Notes under the pieces: model-generated
What the model saw: only the letters and a program-made list of their open reading frames with translations
Told to the model about the DNA's origin: nothing
Database searches by the model: none
Position numbers and translations under genes: made by a program
Source of the DNA: an uncultured Christensenella sp.
Lineage (GTDB): Bacteria; Bacillota; Clostridia; Christensenellales; UBA1242
Assembly (NCBI GenBank): GCA_949290565.1
Contig: CASESH010000039.1
Location: 1 to 58,631, forward strand
DNA: 58,631 bases
Reading direction: 5' to 3'
In this document: positions 1 through 13,700 of the stretch, piece after piece
Layout of the letters: each line of letters opens with the position of its first letter
Numbering within the stretch: position 1 is the first letter of the stretch

Positions 1-3000
1 TTGAAGTAATATTTAAACTTGCGTCATTCCCATCTTGATAAACACCTGTAACATAAGAGATATGATTAACTCCTGTTTTATCTGCATTTTGAACTGGTAT
101 AGTTATTGTAATAGTTGGGACACTATCTAAATTACCAACAAGGTTATCTTTAATTTGACCATATAAAATTAGTTTAGACTTAATATAAACTGAACCATAG
201 CCGTAAACAATATTTTCTTTAATTGTTCCGCATATTGTAAGTTCGCCATTGTTTTGGTAAATTGCCGCACCATTAGCACCAAAATTATTTATTACTTGTA
301 CACCATTATCAATAACTACATTCCCACCTTCTATATAAATGCCACCACCCTCTCTATAAGTATTGTTATATAATGCTTTATTCATATTTATTAAATCTGC
401 TGAACCATTCAAAGTAATATCATTTGTCGTATATATTCCACCACCACTTACATAGGCTTGATTCTCTTTAATTGTTAATGAAGAAGACGAAGTAATTATT
501 CCAGCATTATAAATTCCACCGCCTTTACCATAAACATTTATAACATCATTTTCTGGATTATTATCACCATCTTCAATTTTTTCTATTTTACCAGCAATAT
601 TTGAGATTATAGAAAGAGCATTTAATTTAACTTTTGCACTTTCACCTATATATAATCCTCCACCATTTGTTGCCATGTTATTAGATATAATACCTGAGAT
701 AGAGTCTTCTTGTGCTTGACTAATATAAACACCTCCACCACTTTCAGAAGCACTGTTGTTTGTTATATTAGTTGCTGAGTTAAAAATGTTACTTGAATTT
801 ACTAAATATGCACCACCACCATTTCTTGCTGTATTATAACTAATAATACTATCCGAACTAAACAAATTAATTGCATTTTCAACATAAATTCCACCACCCA
901 TTTCAGTCGCTGTATTTCCATATGTTGTTATTATTATAATCTCTTCTCCTGTTACTCCATCTATTACTTTTTCTTGACTATGTCCACCTATTGTAGTCGA
1001 ATTAAATGATATTGTACTTTTACTTTCTAATACACCTTCTTTAATATATACGCCACCACCATTTGTTGCATTATTTAATTGAACCTTAACTGCTGATAAG
1101 GTAACATTTCCTTTTTCTATGTACAAACCACCACCGTTTTTTGCACTATTATCTTGAATCATTGAATCTGCATTTATATTTGTTGAATTTGTACTTAAAC
1201 TTGGTTCACTATTAATGTAAATTCCACCACCATTTTCACTTGCCGAATTTAATTGAAGCGTTGAACTTGTAACGTTAACTGCTCCACCAGCAATATACAA
1301 ACCACCACCATTTGTTGCTTTATTACTTTTAATTACTGAATTATTACCTATGCTTAGGCTACCATTGCTAATATAAATACCACCACCATTTTCACTTGCC
1401 GAATTTAGTTGAAGTGTTGAACTTGTAACGTTAACTGCTCCACCAGCAATATACAAACCACCACCATTTGTTGCATTGTTTAAAGTAAAGTTTTCTTCTG
1501 AAATATTAGAGATGTTAACAGTTCCAGCATTAATAAATATACCACCACCATTTGTTGCTTTATTACTTTTAATTACTGAATTATCACCTATGCTTAGGCT
1601 ACCATTGTTAATATAAATACCACCACCATTTGTTGCTTTGTTAGATTGTAAGTTTGTATCTATCACATTTACTGTTCCACTAGTAATATATAAACCACCA
1701 CCATTTGTTGCTTGATTAGTTTCATTTGTTGAAACTATTGTTGTATTTTCGATATTTAATGAGTTTTCATTACCTATATCAACATAAATATTTCCACCAT
1801 TTTCAGTTGCACTATTACCTTCAAATTTTGCTGTTAAAGTAAAGGTATAATTAATATTAACATTCTTAATATATAATCCCCCACCATTTTTTGCAGAATT
1901 TGAAACAATATGTGAATTTTCACTATCAGTGCTAAATGATAATAAATTATTTGCTAAATAAATACCACCGCCATTTTCAGTCGCACTATTACTATCTATT
2001 TGTCCTTTAACAATAACCGTACCACCTGCAATATAAATACCACCACCATTTTGTGACGCATTTTTTTGAATTTTTGAATTTTCATCAATAGTAAATTCTC
2101 CACCACTAATGTAAACGCCACCACCATTTTTACTTACATAATTACTTTCAATAATTGACTTAATGATTGTAACTATTCCAGCAGCAACATATAATCCCCC
2201 TCCATTTTTTGCAAATGTAGTGGTTCCATCTCCTTTTATGATAGAGTCTTTAATTGTGAGATTTCCTTGTGCAATATAAATAATTCCACCGTTTTCAGTT
2301 GCTGTATTTTTATTTATTGTAGAAGTTGTAATTTGAATAGTGCCATCACTAATATAAATACCACCACCATTAGTTGCTTGATTTAGAGTAAAGTTATTTT
2401 CAGAAATATTACTTATTGTTACTGTTGTATTTTCAACATAAATACCGCCACCATTAATTGCATTATTTTCTTTTATAATGAAATTATCTATTTCATTCTC
2501 TTTCTTAGAAATATAAATACCACCACCATTATTAAGTGCTACATTTTTTGAAATCTCTTTTATACTTATTATATTAGTATCATAGACAAACTTTGCACTT
2601 TCACTCAAATAAATACCACCACCATTAGTTGCTTGGTTTGATGAAATTTTGGTTCCATTATTAACACCAATAAATTTTAAATTACCACTTGAAACATAAA
2701 GTCCACCACCATTTCCATTATTTCCATTATAACCTGCAATATTTAATGAGATTTCTAATCCGTCTTTTAATTGTAAAACTTCTTCTTTATTCCCATTTGA
2801 GTAGTAAATACCACCACCATTTAAATAAGCCTTATTTTCTATAATTTGAGTATTTGCTCCTAAACTAATAACTCTATTGAGAATACCTTCACTTAATAAT
2901 ATATAAAGTCCTCCACCTTGGGTAGCAATATTATTTTTTATTATTGAATTAGAAATATCTAAATATCCCTGGCAATAAATACCTCCACCCAAAGTAGAAT

Positions 3001-6000
3001 TGAATTGTTCAATATTATTAACAATCTCAACTGCTTTGTTATTAGAAATTACAGTACCATTAGAAACATTTAGATAACCAGTATTATCAATGTAAATTGC
3101 TCCACCTCTACCACCTGCACCACTAACAAGTTTTACACTATTATCTGAAATATTAATCTTGTCTAAAACAACTTTTCCACTTTCAATATAAATTGCGCCA
3201 CCATTAGTATTAGCAGTATTTTGACATATTCTATTTAAAGAAACATCATCAGACTTTAATGTAACAACAGTCCCCGTAATAATCTTACCACTTGCATCTT
3301 CTTTATCATTTACACCCTTTACATAAAGTATTCCGCCATTATTTGCAATGTTATTAGAGAACATTGATTTTGTATTACTACTATTAAATTCAACTAGTAC
3401 ATTTGAGTTTGCTTTATCTTGTAAATCTTCTACATATAAAACCCCACCATTTCCATTAATAGTATTATTTTGTATTAATGAATTGTAAATCTTTACTTTT
3501 GAATTTGAAATAGAAATCAATTTTGAATTACTATTATTATTTTCAATCAATACATTATCAAATACAACTGAATAATCTTCATAAGGAGCACTACCCGTTG
3601 TATTATTACTATTTGTGACTTTTACAATCGAAACAGCGTTTATTTCAATATCTTCAAATTTAGTTTCAACAAAGTAAGCATTAGAATTATCAATAGTAAT
3701 AATATCTTTTGTTACGTTAGAACTATTGTTGTCCTCTTTCATAAATATGTTTACTTTCTCTAACATTAAAGCACTTTGATTTTTCATAGAGAATAAAGTC
3801 TTTAAATTACCACTCTTTTTTAATTCTAAATTAATTCTATAAAGCGATAACTCTACCTTTTCTGCTGAAACAATACCTCCACTTATAATTAAGGTTCTTG
3901 AAAGAATTTCTCCTGTTTCTCTATTCTTATAATTATCTCCGTAAAGTATGTCGCCAGGCTCATAAATAACATCATCTTCAATAAATTGCTGTTCAACAAT
4001 ATATCCAGAATAAATATTTATTTTTGTATTTTGTGTAGCAAATAAGTTTGTAGTATTACTTATTTCTAAATCATCAATTAATATAATAATATCATTAGTA
4101 CCATTAGATAAATTATTTAAAATTAAAGCATCTTCTAAACTCTTAAAGTACTTATCAGTCGTTGCGTTATAAACATTTTTCTCACCAAGAACAATGTAGA
4201 AGATTTTATTTTCCTCAGCAATTATAAATGTATAATCATCACCATTTATATCACTACCTGACAAAATATTTGCACTAGTTTGTTCTGAGGCAGTTGCGCC
4301 CTGATAAACGGCTACTTTTTGGTCGTAATTATTATATAACAATGGAGTTTTAATTTCTATTTCGCTTAGAATATTTTTGTTGTATGAACCTTGAACTTTT
4401 ATTAATACTCCACTTGGCAAATAGACGATGTCTTGAATATTGATATTTTCATTTATTAAATCATATGCGGCATTAATAATCTCATTTCCAATAATAAAGT
4501 TTTCTCCATTAACATAAATACTGTAATTATTAGCATCAGTATTTTCAATAAATTCTCCGGCTGAAATAACAACTTTGGAGCCTGATGTCATATAAATTGC
4601 TCCACCATTTTTTGAAGAATTATTTGCTTGGAAAAGAACATCCTCACCATTTACAACAAGAATTGAAGTTGCTCTTTCATTTAAGAAAATTGCACCACCA
4701 TTTCCAGAAGCATTATTATTATTAAATTGACTATTTCCCGTTATGTCAATTCTTGAACCAGCATTGTAAATAACGCCACCTTCTAAGTTAGAGGAGTTAT
4801 CATTAAATTGGGAACTTTCTATGTACAAGTTACAGAAACTTGAATATATTGCTCCTCCATAATTATTTAATGTTGAATTACTATTAATATCGCTATCAAC
4901 AATTTTTACATTAAATATAGTGTTGCTTGACATATTACCACCAATATAAATAGCCCCACCACTGTTGCTAGCAATATTTTGTTCAACTATTGCTCCACTT
5001 AATGTAAGCGCCGTTTCAGTGCTTGCAAGATTTACATATATTGCTCCTCCATTTCTTGCGCTATTCCCATTTAAGAAATTGTTTGTTGACACATCATCAT
5101 TCAATAAGTTTAATTCTGACAAACTTGAATATATTGCTCCTCCATCCCCATTGGCTACGTTTGAATAGAATTGACTATTATTTATATTTAACTTAGATTT
5201 TGAAAGATATATAGCACCGCCATCAGTTGCTTTGTTTGAGTAATTTTGAAGATTACTTGAAGAACCAAAAATACTATCTTTAATTTGTGAATTTCCAACA
5301 TTAGATAGGTAAATAGCACCACCATATTTTGCACTATTTGAATGGAAACTTGCACCACTAATGTTTATTGAGTTGTATTCTCCATAAATAACACCGCCCA
5401 TATTTGTTGCAACGTTATTATATAAAGTCCCTGAGTAAATATTAATAGTACCATAAGTTTTGTAGATAACTCCACCACTATATGCTTGATTATCATAAAT
5501 ATTAGCCCCATCTATATTAATAGTTGATACAATCTCATTTGAACGGATTACAGCCCCATTCAATGTGGTTTTTTCTCCATAAATGGACAGTCTAGAACCT
5601 AAGGTAATTTCTCCGGTAACAACCATCAATCCTTGACCATTTTGCTTTCCAACTATATCAATAGAGAACATTGAATAGTAATTTGAACCTAGTCTTTGAG
5701 TATAAACTTGTTCAAATTCCGGATTAAATCCAATATACAAACTACTATCTGCCCAAACATTAAATATAGTTGAACTAAATTCATTTGCACGGGTTATAGT
5801 TGCCTTCTCAACTCTTGGGGAAAGAGTAATGTTTTTATTATCTTTTAAAATAATAGTTTCATTAACAAGAATTGTAGTAGAGTCGTTAATTAAAATTAAG
5901 TTTCCATCACTAGCATAACTAATAGCCTTATTTAAACTGTCAAAAACATTAACAATTTCATTCTCTTTATTAATTTCTTGATAAAGTTGTTTTTTAAGAA

Positions 6001-9000
6001 TAAGCCAATTTCCATCAGAATATGAAACGTGAGAAATCATTTTTTCTGTTGTAATATCAACATAGAATGAATCCAGAATTTTTTCAGCACTAGAAATATT
6101 ATTAAAACCAACAATCTTATCTTCATCTCTTGCATTTGCATACAACTTAATTTGAATACTATTATATGTTGAAGACTCAAACACACCTTCATTTAAAGAC
6201 TCATCTTGAATATAAATCCACGCACCACTTTGATTTAGGTTAATACTATCTAGAATATAATCAATACTACCTGAAATCATAAATAAATTATCTATTTGTC
6301 TTAAATATCCACTATCAATTATCTTTGTAAATACCATATTGATATGAATACTACTATTTTGATTAGAACTATCAATAGGGTTATCAATTGAATTGCTTCC
6401 ATAAAGTAGTAATTGCCCGGCATCTATTGCAATACCTTGACCATCTTTATTAACATTTATTGAATTTAGTGAAATTTTGTTATCTGTAATAGTTACATTA
6501 TCGGTTAACTCTACTTTTGCTCCATTAATGTAAATTCCAGCACCAAAACCTTCATTAGTTGTATTTCCTTGAATATCACTATTTTTAATATTTATAAGTG
6601 AAGATTTTGTTTCCTGCTTTCCTAAATACAAACCTGCACCATTGCCTAAGGCATTGTTTGTATTTATTTTACTCTTTACAGCATTTGAAACATCTTGAAC
6701 TGTATTTATTATTGATAATACTTTTAATTCTTGTGCAGTAGAATATATTCCACCACCTAGTTTAGCAGAGTTGTTTGAAATTTCAACTCCATATACGATA
6801 GTAGAAAGATTGTTAACAAAAACACCTCCACCATTTTGTGTTGCACTGTTGGAAATAATTTGTCCTAGATATATAGAAAGATTACTATTGCCATTTGCAT
6901 AAATTCCTGCGCCATTTTGGCTAACAAATATATTTTGGATTATTGTATTAAATATATGCAAACTACCATTTCCAATATATATTGCACCGCCATTTTGAGC
7001 AACAGCGTTGCCTGTTGAAACTAGTGTACTACCAAAATTACAACTAACAATTGTACTTACTTTTAAATCTTCCTTTATACTATTTACGAAAGTACTATCA
7101 TTCTTTTCATTAAAGTTATTATCAGCATTGATAATATTGCTTGAACCTTTATCATTCATACCATCGTAATAGATAGCCCCACCATTTTGACTTGCTACAT
7201 TGCTGATTGCAAAATCACAATTAGATAGTTTGATAAAGCCCTGATTTGCAACATAAATAGCACCACCATTTTGAGCAACGTTATTTTCAAAAATTGTTCT
7301 AGCACTTTCTACAAGGCTTCCCGTAACTTTAATAAGTCCGTTATTAACATAAATAGCGCCACCATTTTGACTTGCTGAATTAGAAATAAACTTATTATCA
7401 ATAAGGTCATTATTGATTATCTCTAAATCTTGAATTATAGCACCATTAGCGTTAATGAAAATTGCTCCACCGTTTAATGCAGAATTGTTTTCAAAAATAA
7501 CTTTATTAGTTTCAATTAAACCATAAGAATCTACATAAATAGCGCCACCATTTCCTAAGGCAGTATTATTTGAAATAGTTATACTACTTCCACTTGGTCT
7601 AGCAATAAATGTTCCGGCAAATACGTAAACTGCACCTCCATCATTCATTGCTGTATTCTTATTTTCTTGACTACCACCAATATTTCCACTAGTGAATTTA
7701 ACATTACCATTTCCAATATATATTGCTCCGCCCTTGTTTGCACTATTATGAATAATATTAGCGCCATCAATATTAAGTTTTCCACCATTTACATAAATTG
7801 CTCCACCATAACTAGCATTATAAACTTCTTCAACCATAATAGTATTTGTTGGATTTACAACTTTGACAGTTGAAGAATTGCTTGCCTTATTATTTTTAAG
7901 AACAACTAAATCTTTTAAAGTTAATTCGCCTTGACTTGCAATATACATAATAGAATTGCAACCTTCAATAAATTCGCCTGTCGAAACTCCATCTTGAACT
8001 TTGCCGCCATCAATAATAAATGTATTGTTTTGTAATTGATAAGTTGAAACTTCTTCGCTTGTCAAATTGAACCTAATCTTTCCAAAGATTTCAAATAAAT
8101 AACCCGTATAAGCACTATCTCTGTAAATCATTTTATTTTCTTCACAAATAACAACAATTTCTTTGTTGCTTCCTAGATAAGGAACAACAACCTTTGTTTC
8201 TTCGGAGATTACTTCATTTTCTAAAATCTTAAATATAAATAAACTTTCTTTACTATTTACACTACTTAAAATAGCGTCTCTAAGAGTTCCAAAAAGTTCA
8301 TGAGTCAAAACATTTTCAACTTTTCCAAGAGTTGCATAAACTTCTCTATCAACTTGAATAAACACTGCATTATTAGCAACAAATTTTAGTATATCAACAT
8401 CTTCACTATAATCATATTCAGCAACTTTTACATCATTTTGTGAAATGTCGCTTTCAATATATAAATTTAAGCAATAACCATCAGTTTTTAACTCATTGTC
8501 ATTCATAATATTTGACCTATCACTGATTTTTATAATTGAATTTATAGACAAATAAATCACATCATAAATATTACTACTATTTGATATTTCTATATTAACT
8601 TGCGAAGACTTAGAAGAATCTATATAAATTCCTGCAAGGTTATTATAAACAATACCTCCCTTACTTGTTGTAGTACCCTTTGACACATTTGTTGACTGAT
8701 TGTTAGTAACTAAAACAGTATTAAACTTAACGACTACATTATTAATAAACATTGCTCCACCATAGCCATCAGTTTGAACATTATTTTCCTCCTGTCCAAC
8801 AATGTTAGAAGAAATAATCATACTATACAAACTTATTAGAGTGTTAACATATAATCCTGCGCCTTTACTTGTTGCTGTATTATCTTCAACCAAACTTTCT
8901 TGGTAAGTTTCAAAGTTGAAGTTATTGGAATTTAAATTTTGCTTTGTAATATATAAACCACCACCCATATTAGCATGATTTAAAACAATATGAGCATTTC

Positions 9001-10700
9001 TTAAAATTAAACTACCATCTTGCAAATAAACTCCTCCACCTAAGTTAGCAAAATTAGAATTAATAACAGCATAGTTATAATTTGACTGATTAATGTTGCT
9101 TGCATTTGTAGAAGTAATATAAACTTTTCCACCACCTATAAATAAACCACCACCATTATTTGTTGCAGTATTTTGATAAATTAAAGTTGAATGTTTTTCG
9201 GTATTGGAAATATTTAACGACCCCCCAATAACATAGATTGCACCACCATTATTTGTTGCACTATTATTAGAAATATAAGAGCCCAAAATATTAACTTCAC
9301 CACCAACTTGATAAAGCGCGCCACCATTATTTGAATAATTATTATTTATTCCACTAACTAAGTCTAAACTTGAATTGTCTTTAATAATTAACTGTCCAGC
9401 ATAATTATAGATAGCCCCGCCACTTCCTGCCAAATTATCTTTTATAATAACAGATTCGCCTAAGATATTAAGACTTCCACTTTGTAAATAAATTGCGCCA
9501 CCTTTTGTAACTGAGTTCTCAATAACATTATCTTTTGTCGAATTAGATTTATTACCACCAATAATTTGTCCGCTAGAAATAGATGAGAACATACTATAAT
9601 CATTAAGTGTAGAAGCAAAGTAAATACCAGCACCATTTAAAGCAGAATTGTATAAAATTTGTGCTTGTAAAGAAGTTATTCTAAGTATTCCTTGATTTGC
9701 AATATAAATAGCGCCACCAGAAATACTTGCCTTATTACCTAAATCTTCTCCACCTATAACTCCATTTTCAAAAATCATAATAGCATGTGCATAAGACAAA
9801 TCATTATCTAATTCACCACTTTGAAGATAACGTTGTCCTTGAATATAAATAGCACCACCATTTTCTGCAATGTTGGAATAAATTTGAACACCATTAGTTA
9901 GTTTAATCATACCACTTTGTAAATAGATTGCGCCACCATTAGAATTTGAACCAAGCGTATGATTAAAGAATTTAGACAAACCAATTTGGTTACAAGCACT
10001 CTCATCTAGAATTGATGATGATAAGAACAAAGCGCCACCATTTTCTGCATAGTTTGAATAGAATTGAATGTCATTAAGTTCGTTGCCATTTATTATTACT
10101 TGGCTGTACTCACTTGTGTAAACAAATCCACCATTCTTAGCCGTATTGTTATAAAATTCTCCACTTGTAATTTTAAGAATAGTTTTTCCTGCTAAGAAAA
10201 TAGCACCACCATTTCCTAATTCACCATTACTATCTTTTGCAAAATTATTATAAATTTTTGCACCAGAAATATTTAGATTTCCCCCTTCTAATGTAGAAGT
10301 TACAACAGGTCCATTTGAGGATATATTATTATAAATTTCTAAATTAGTACCTAATGTCAATCCTCCGTTTTCTAACAAGAAAAGACTATTACTTGAAACG
10401 CCGTTACCAACTAAATGTAAACTAGTAATAACATAACCATTAATTTGAACATCTCCACCAAAAACAACATTATTTGCCTTAATCACAAATGCCGAATTTA
10501 CAAGCGAACTATTTCTACTAATTTTAATACTTTGACTTACATTATTGCCTTCATCGCCACCTGCTACAATAGTTACATCTTTATCTATTGTAGTAATTTC
10601 ATTCAAATTAATATCATATTTTATGATAATAATGTTTCCATTATTAGCCTTTTCCATAGCGTTGTTAATAGAAGAATATCTACCTATCAAATTGCCATTC
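1..10700 (-). repeat. Pmp-like beta-helix block 4 (C-terminal, open at the window edge)
   Basis: About 3,560 residues of GGGIY/GGAIY repeats, with well over a hundred such motifs in the whole protein by eye. Typical text is NKATNGGGLYIAGG and NVASQNGGAIY. Four cap-like segments restart the helix at about 10600-10690, 8220-8320, 5850-5960 and 4075-4190. Each has the form S-L-x-x-A-I followed by I-I-L-I-x-x-x-I (for example DSLNKAISYASDGNLILIND). Repeats closest to the left edge are the most uniform in DNA sequence. Confidence 0.8.
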
Positions 10701-13700
10701 TTATCTAACAATTCAATCAAATCTTCGACTACAATATTATAATCTAAATAATATGCTTTATTAGGATTGTTTTTAGCAAGAGAAATTATAGTTGAATAGA
10801 AATTAGCATCAGTATAAATACAAGAATTTTTATTAGCGTCATTAGGTATAATTTGGGTATTATTTATTACTGCAAGTAAAGATTGTTCGGTATAAACTTT
10901 TGCAGTTAATAAATTTGAATTCTTAAACGCAGTTGCTTGTTCATTACCATCAACTCCCAAACTAGTAACCGCTTCGTTAAGGGTTAAATGTAATATATTA
11001 GTTTGAGAGAAAGCCTGATTACCTATTTTTTGAACACTTAATAATTCAATAGATTGAGGCAAATTCTGGCAACCATAGAATGATTTATTTCCTATTTTAA
11101 TCAACTTTTCAAACTCTATCTCTCCATTTAAGCCTGTAAAGATAAGATTTGTACAATTATAGAATGCTTCATCTCCAATCTCAGTAATTGGTAAATTGTA
11201 AACAACTGATTGAAGATTTGAAAGCGAGTAAAATGCTTGACTTCCAATTGTACTTTGATTCATTACAACAACTTTCTTTAATGAAACCGGAACATTTTCA
11301 CTGCCTCCAAAAATATAAGCAAAACTTGTTCCACTGCTATTGCCACCAAGGAATTGAACAGTCATTTGTGTCAATGCGTTTGCCTGTTTTATACCACTGA
11401 AAGCACCCTGTCCAATTGAAGTAATATTATCTTTAATATATATTGTTTTAAATCTAGCACCATAGAACGAATAAGGAAGCAATTCATTAACAATATATGT
11501 ATTAGAATTATATTGTACTGATTGCATAACAACATAGTCAATACTATTTCTGGAATTTTTCATTAACAATGTGTGAAGGCTTGCATTATTTGAATTTAAA
11601 ATAAACAAGTTTCCATCTTTATCGGTAAAGTATTTTATTAAATCATTTTGTTTAAACGAAATTGTTGTCAATGATGCGGTGGCAAATGCTCCGTATCCAA
11701 TATTTATTTGTTGAGACAAATTAATAATTTGTTCAAGATTTGAGAAATTGATAAATGCTAAATCTAGAACATTCTCTAAATAAGTAACGAACTTAAAGTC
11801 AATACTTGTTATACTTGTAACTCTACTATTTGATACAAAACTCGAAATAGCAGTTACCTTATCTCCAACGACAATTTCTCCATCAATATTTGTCACCTGT
11901 TCTCTTGGTAGAACTATGTCAGTAAATGAACTTGATAAGCCCAAAGAACTAAATCCTGTAATAGTAACACCTGTTTCGTTTTGTTCGTATTCAAAGAAAA
12001 GTGGATTTGTGTATTTTTGCCAAACTGCATAAAGAGTAACATTCTTAGCAAATCTTCCAATAGGATTTTCATCTTGTGTAAATTCAGCAATTTGAGAAGT
12101 ACTATCTAGTGACCAACCTACAAAATAAGCAAATTTAGAATTATTAAAATCAACAATTTGATATTCATCAAATACTAAATCAACACTTTGCCCCACACTA
12201 TAAATTGTTGAATTAGATATATCTTGACCTGTTACAATGTTATTTCCAAGTAAAACTTGACTGCTAGTATTAAAGTTATATGTTATTATGTAGTTTGAAT
12301 TTACTACTCCATATAAAGTTATGCTATCATTTTGAATATCTTGCAAACTAGAAATTTTAGTTAAAAGTTGTTCATTCAAAACAATTTGTTCATCAAAATT
12401 CAAGTCGATTGTACTTGCTAAATTATTAAAAGACCACGCAACGATTTGCGAATTTAAACTTTGTCCATTAGCAATTGTAATAGACTGCCCAGCAACTACA
12501 TTTTCTGTTAAAATTATGCTGTTATTAAACGAATAATTTAAATTAAATTGTTTAGCCTCGTAAATTATATAAACCTTTAATATATTCCCACTAACTAATC
12601 TTGGCAAATTAAAATTAAGTGTACCATCAACAAATTTTGTACAATTATCTTGTGTAGCCTCACTATTTTCACTCACGCCAATAATATTGTAACCTAATTT
12701 ATTAAATATAGAAATATCTTCTATACTTAATGAAACACTACCATTTTTATCTTCATCGACAAAAATTAAATTATTTTCGCCATCAGTAACTTGAATAGAA
12801 TAAGGCAACCAAACAGGATACAAGTTTATAGCACTTCCTTCCTGATTTCTTAGGTTATAAATACTTGCTCCATCAGCATACATAACAGTAGTAGAATTAT
12901 ATGATTCAGACCATCCTGCAAAATAAGTATAACTATCTTTTTTCCAATCTATGAATAAAGGATTAGATTGAGTCAAATCATTTTCAGCATAAATTCTAGG
13001 TAAATTAGAATATTCATTATAGTTAAATTTATTATTTTTTACAGTGCCATCTAAGAAATTATAGATTATTGTATATTGAATTGGTTTCCAAATAGCATAT
13101 AAAGTTATAGAAGAATTTGTTGTAAGGTTGCTGACTTCACTTCCTGCCTGATAACTTCCCTCGGCAGTAATATCGGTAGCATCTTCATAAATAGACCAAC
13201 CAGCGATATAATATCCCACAACTTCAAATCCTTCATTTGGTAAAACAAATGATTGATTGTAATTGACCTGTTGACTTACTATATTGCCATCAACAATATT
13301 TAAGTTTGGCTCAAAATTAACTGTATAACTTGAACTTGCCCATTTAGCAAATAAAGTCAAACTAATATTTTCTTGTCCGGCAATGTCAATATTCAAATAT
13401 TTTGGTAAATTTAATATTCTTTCATTTATTGGTATTTCATATAAAACTTCATTTACTGTAACTTGCCAACCAACTTGAATAAAACCATCACGACTAAATC
13501 CATCACGAATATAAATAAAGTCATCAATATTGCAAACGACACTTTCTTCGATTGAAGGTGAATCTATTGTATTTGAATTATATGTTACAGTGTAAGTCTT
13601 TTGAGTCCAAATTACATATAAAACAATATTCTCGTAAGGCATCTTAAAACCTTGGCCATCAATTGGATATTTAATAGAAAATTCAGGCAACTGTGAAGGA

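Noticed and set aside
1..10700. Regularly spaced accaccacca words resembling a CRISPR or tandem-repeat array
   Set aside because: Spacing is variable and in codon phase, and the word encodes Gly-Gly-Gly on the minus strand. It is the protein repeat, not a CRISPR.
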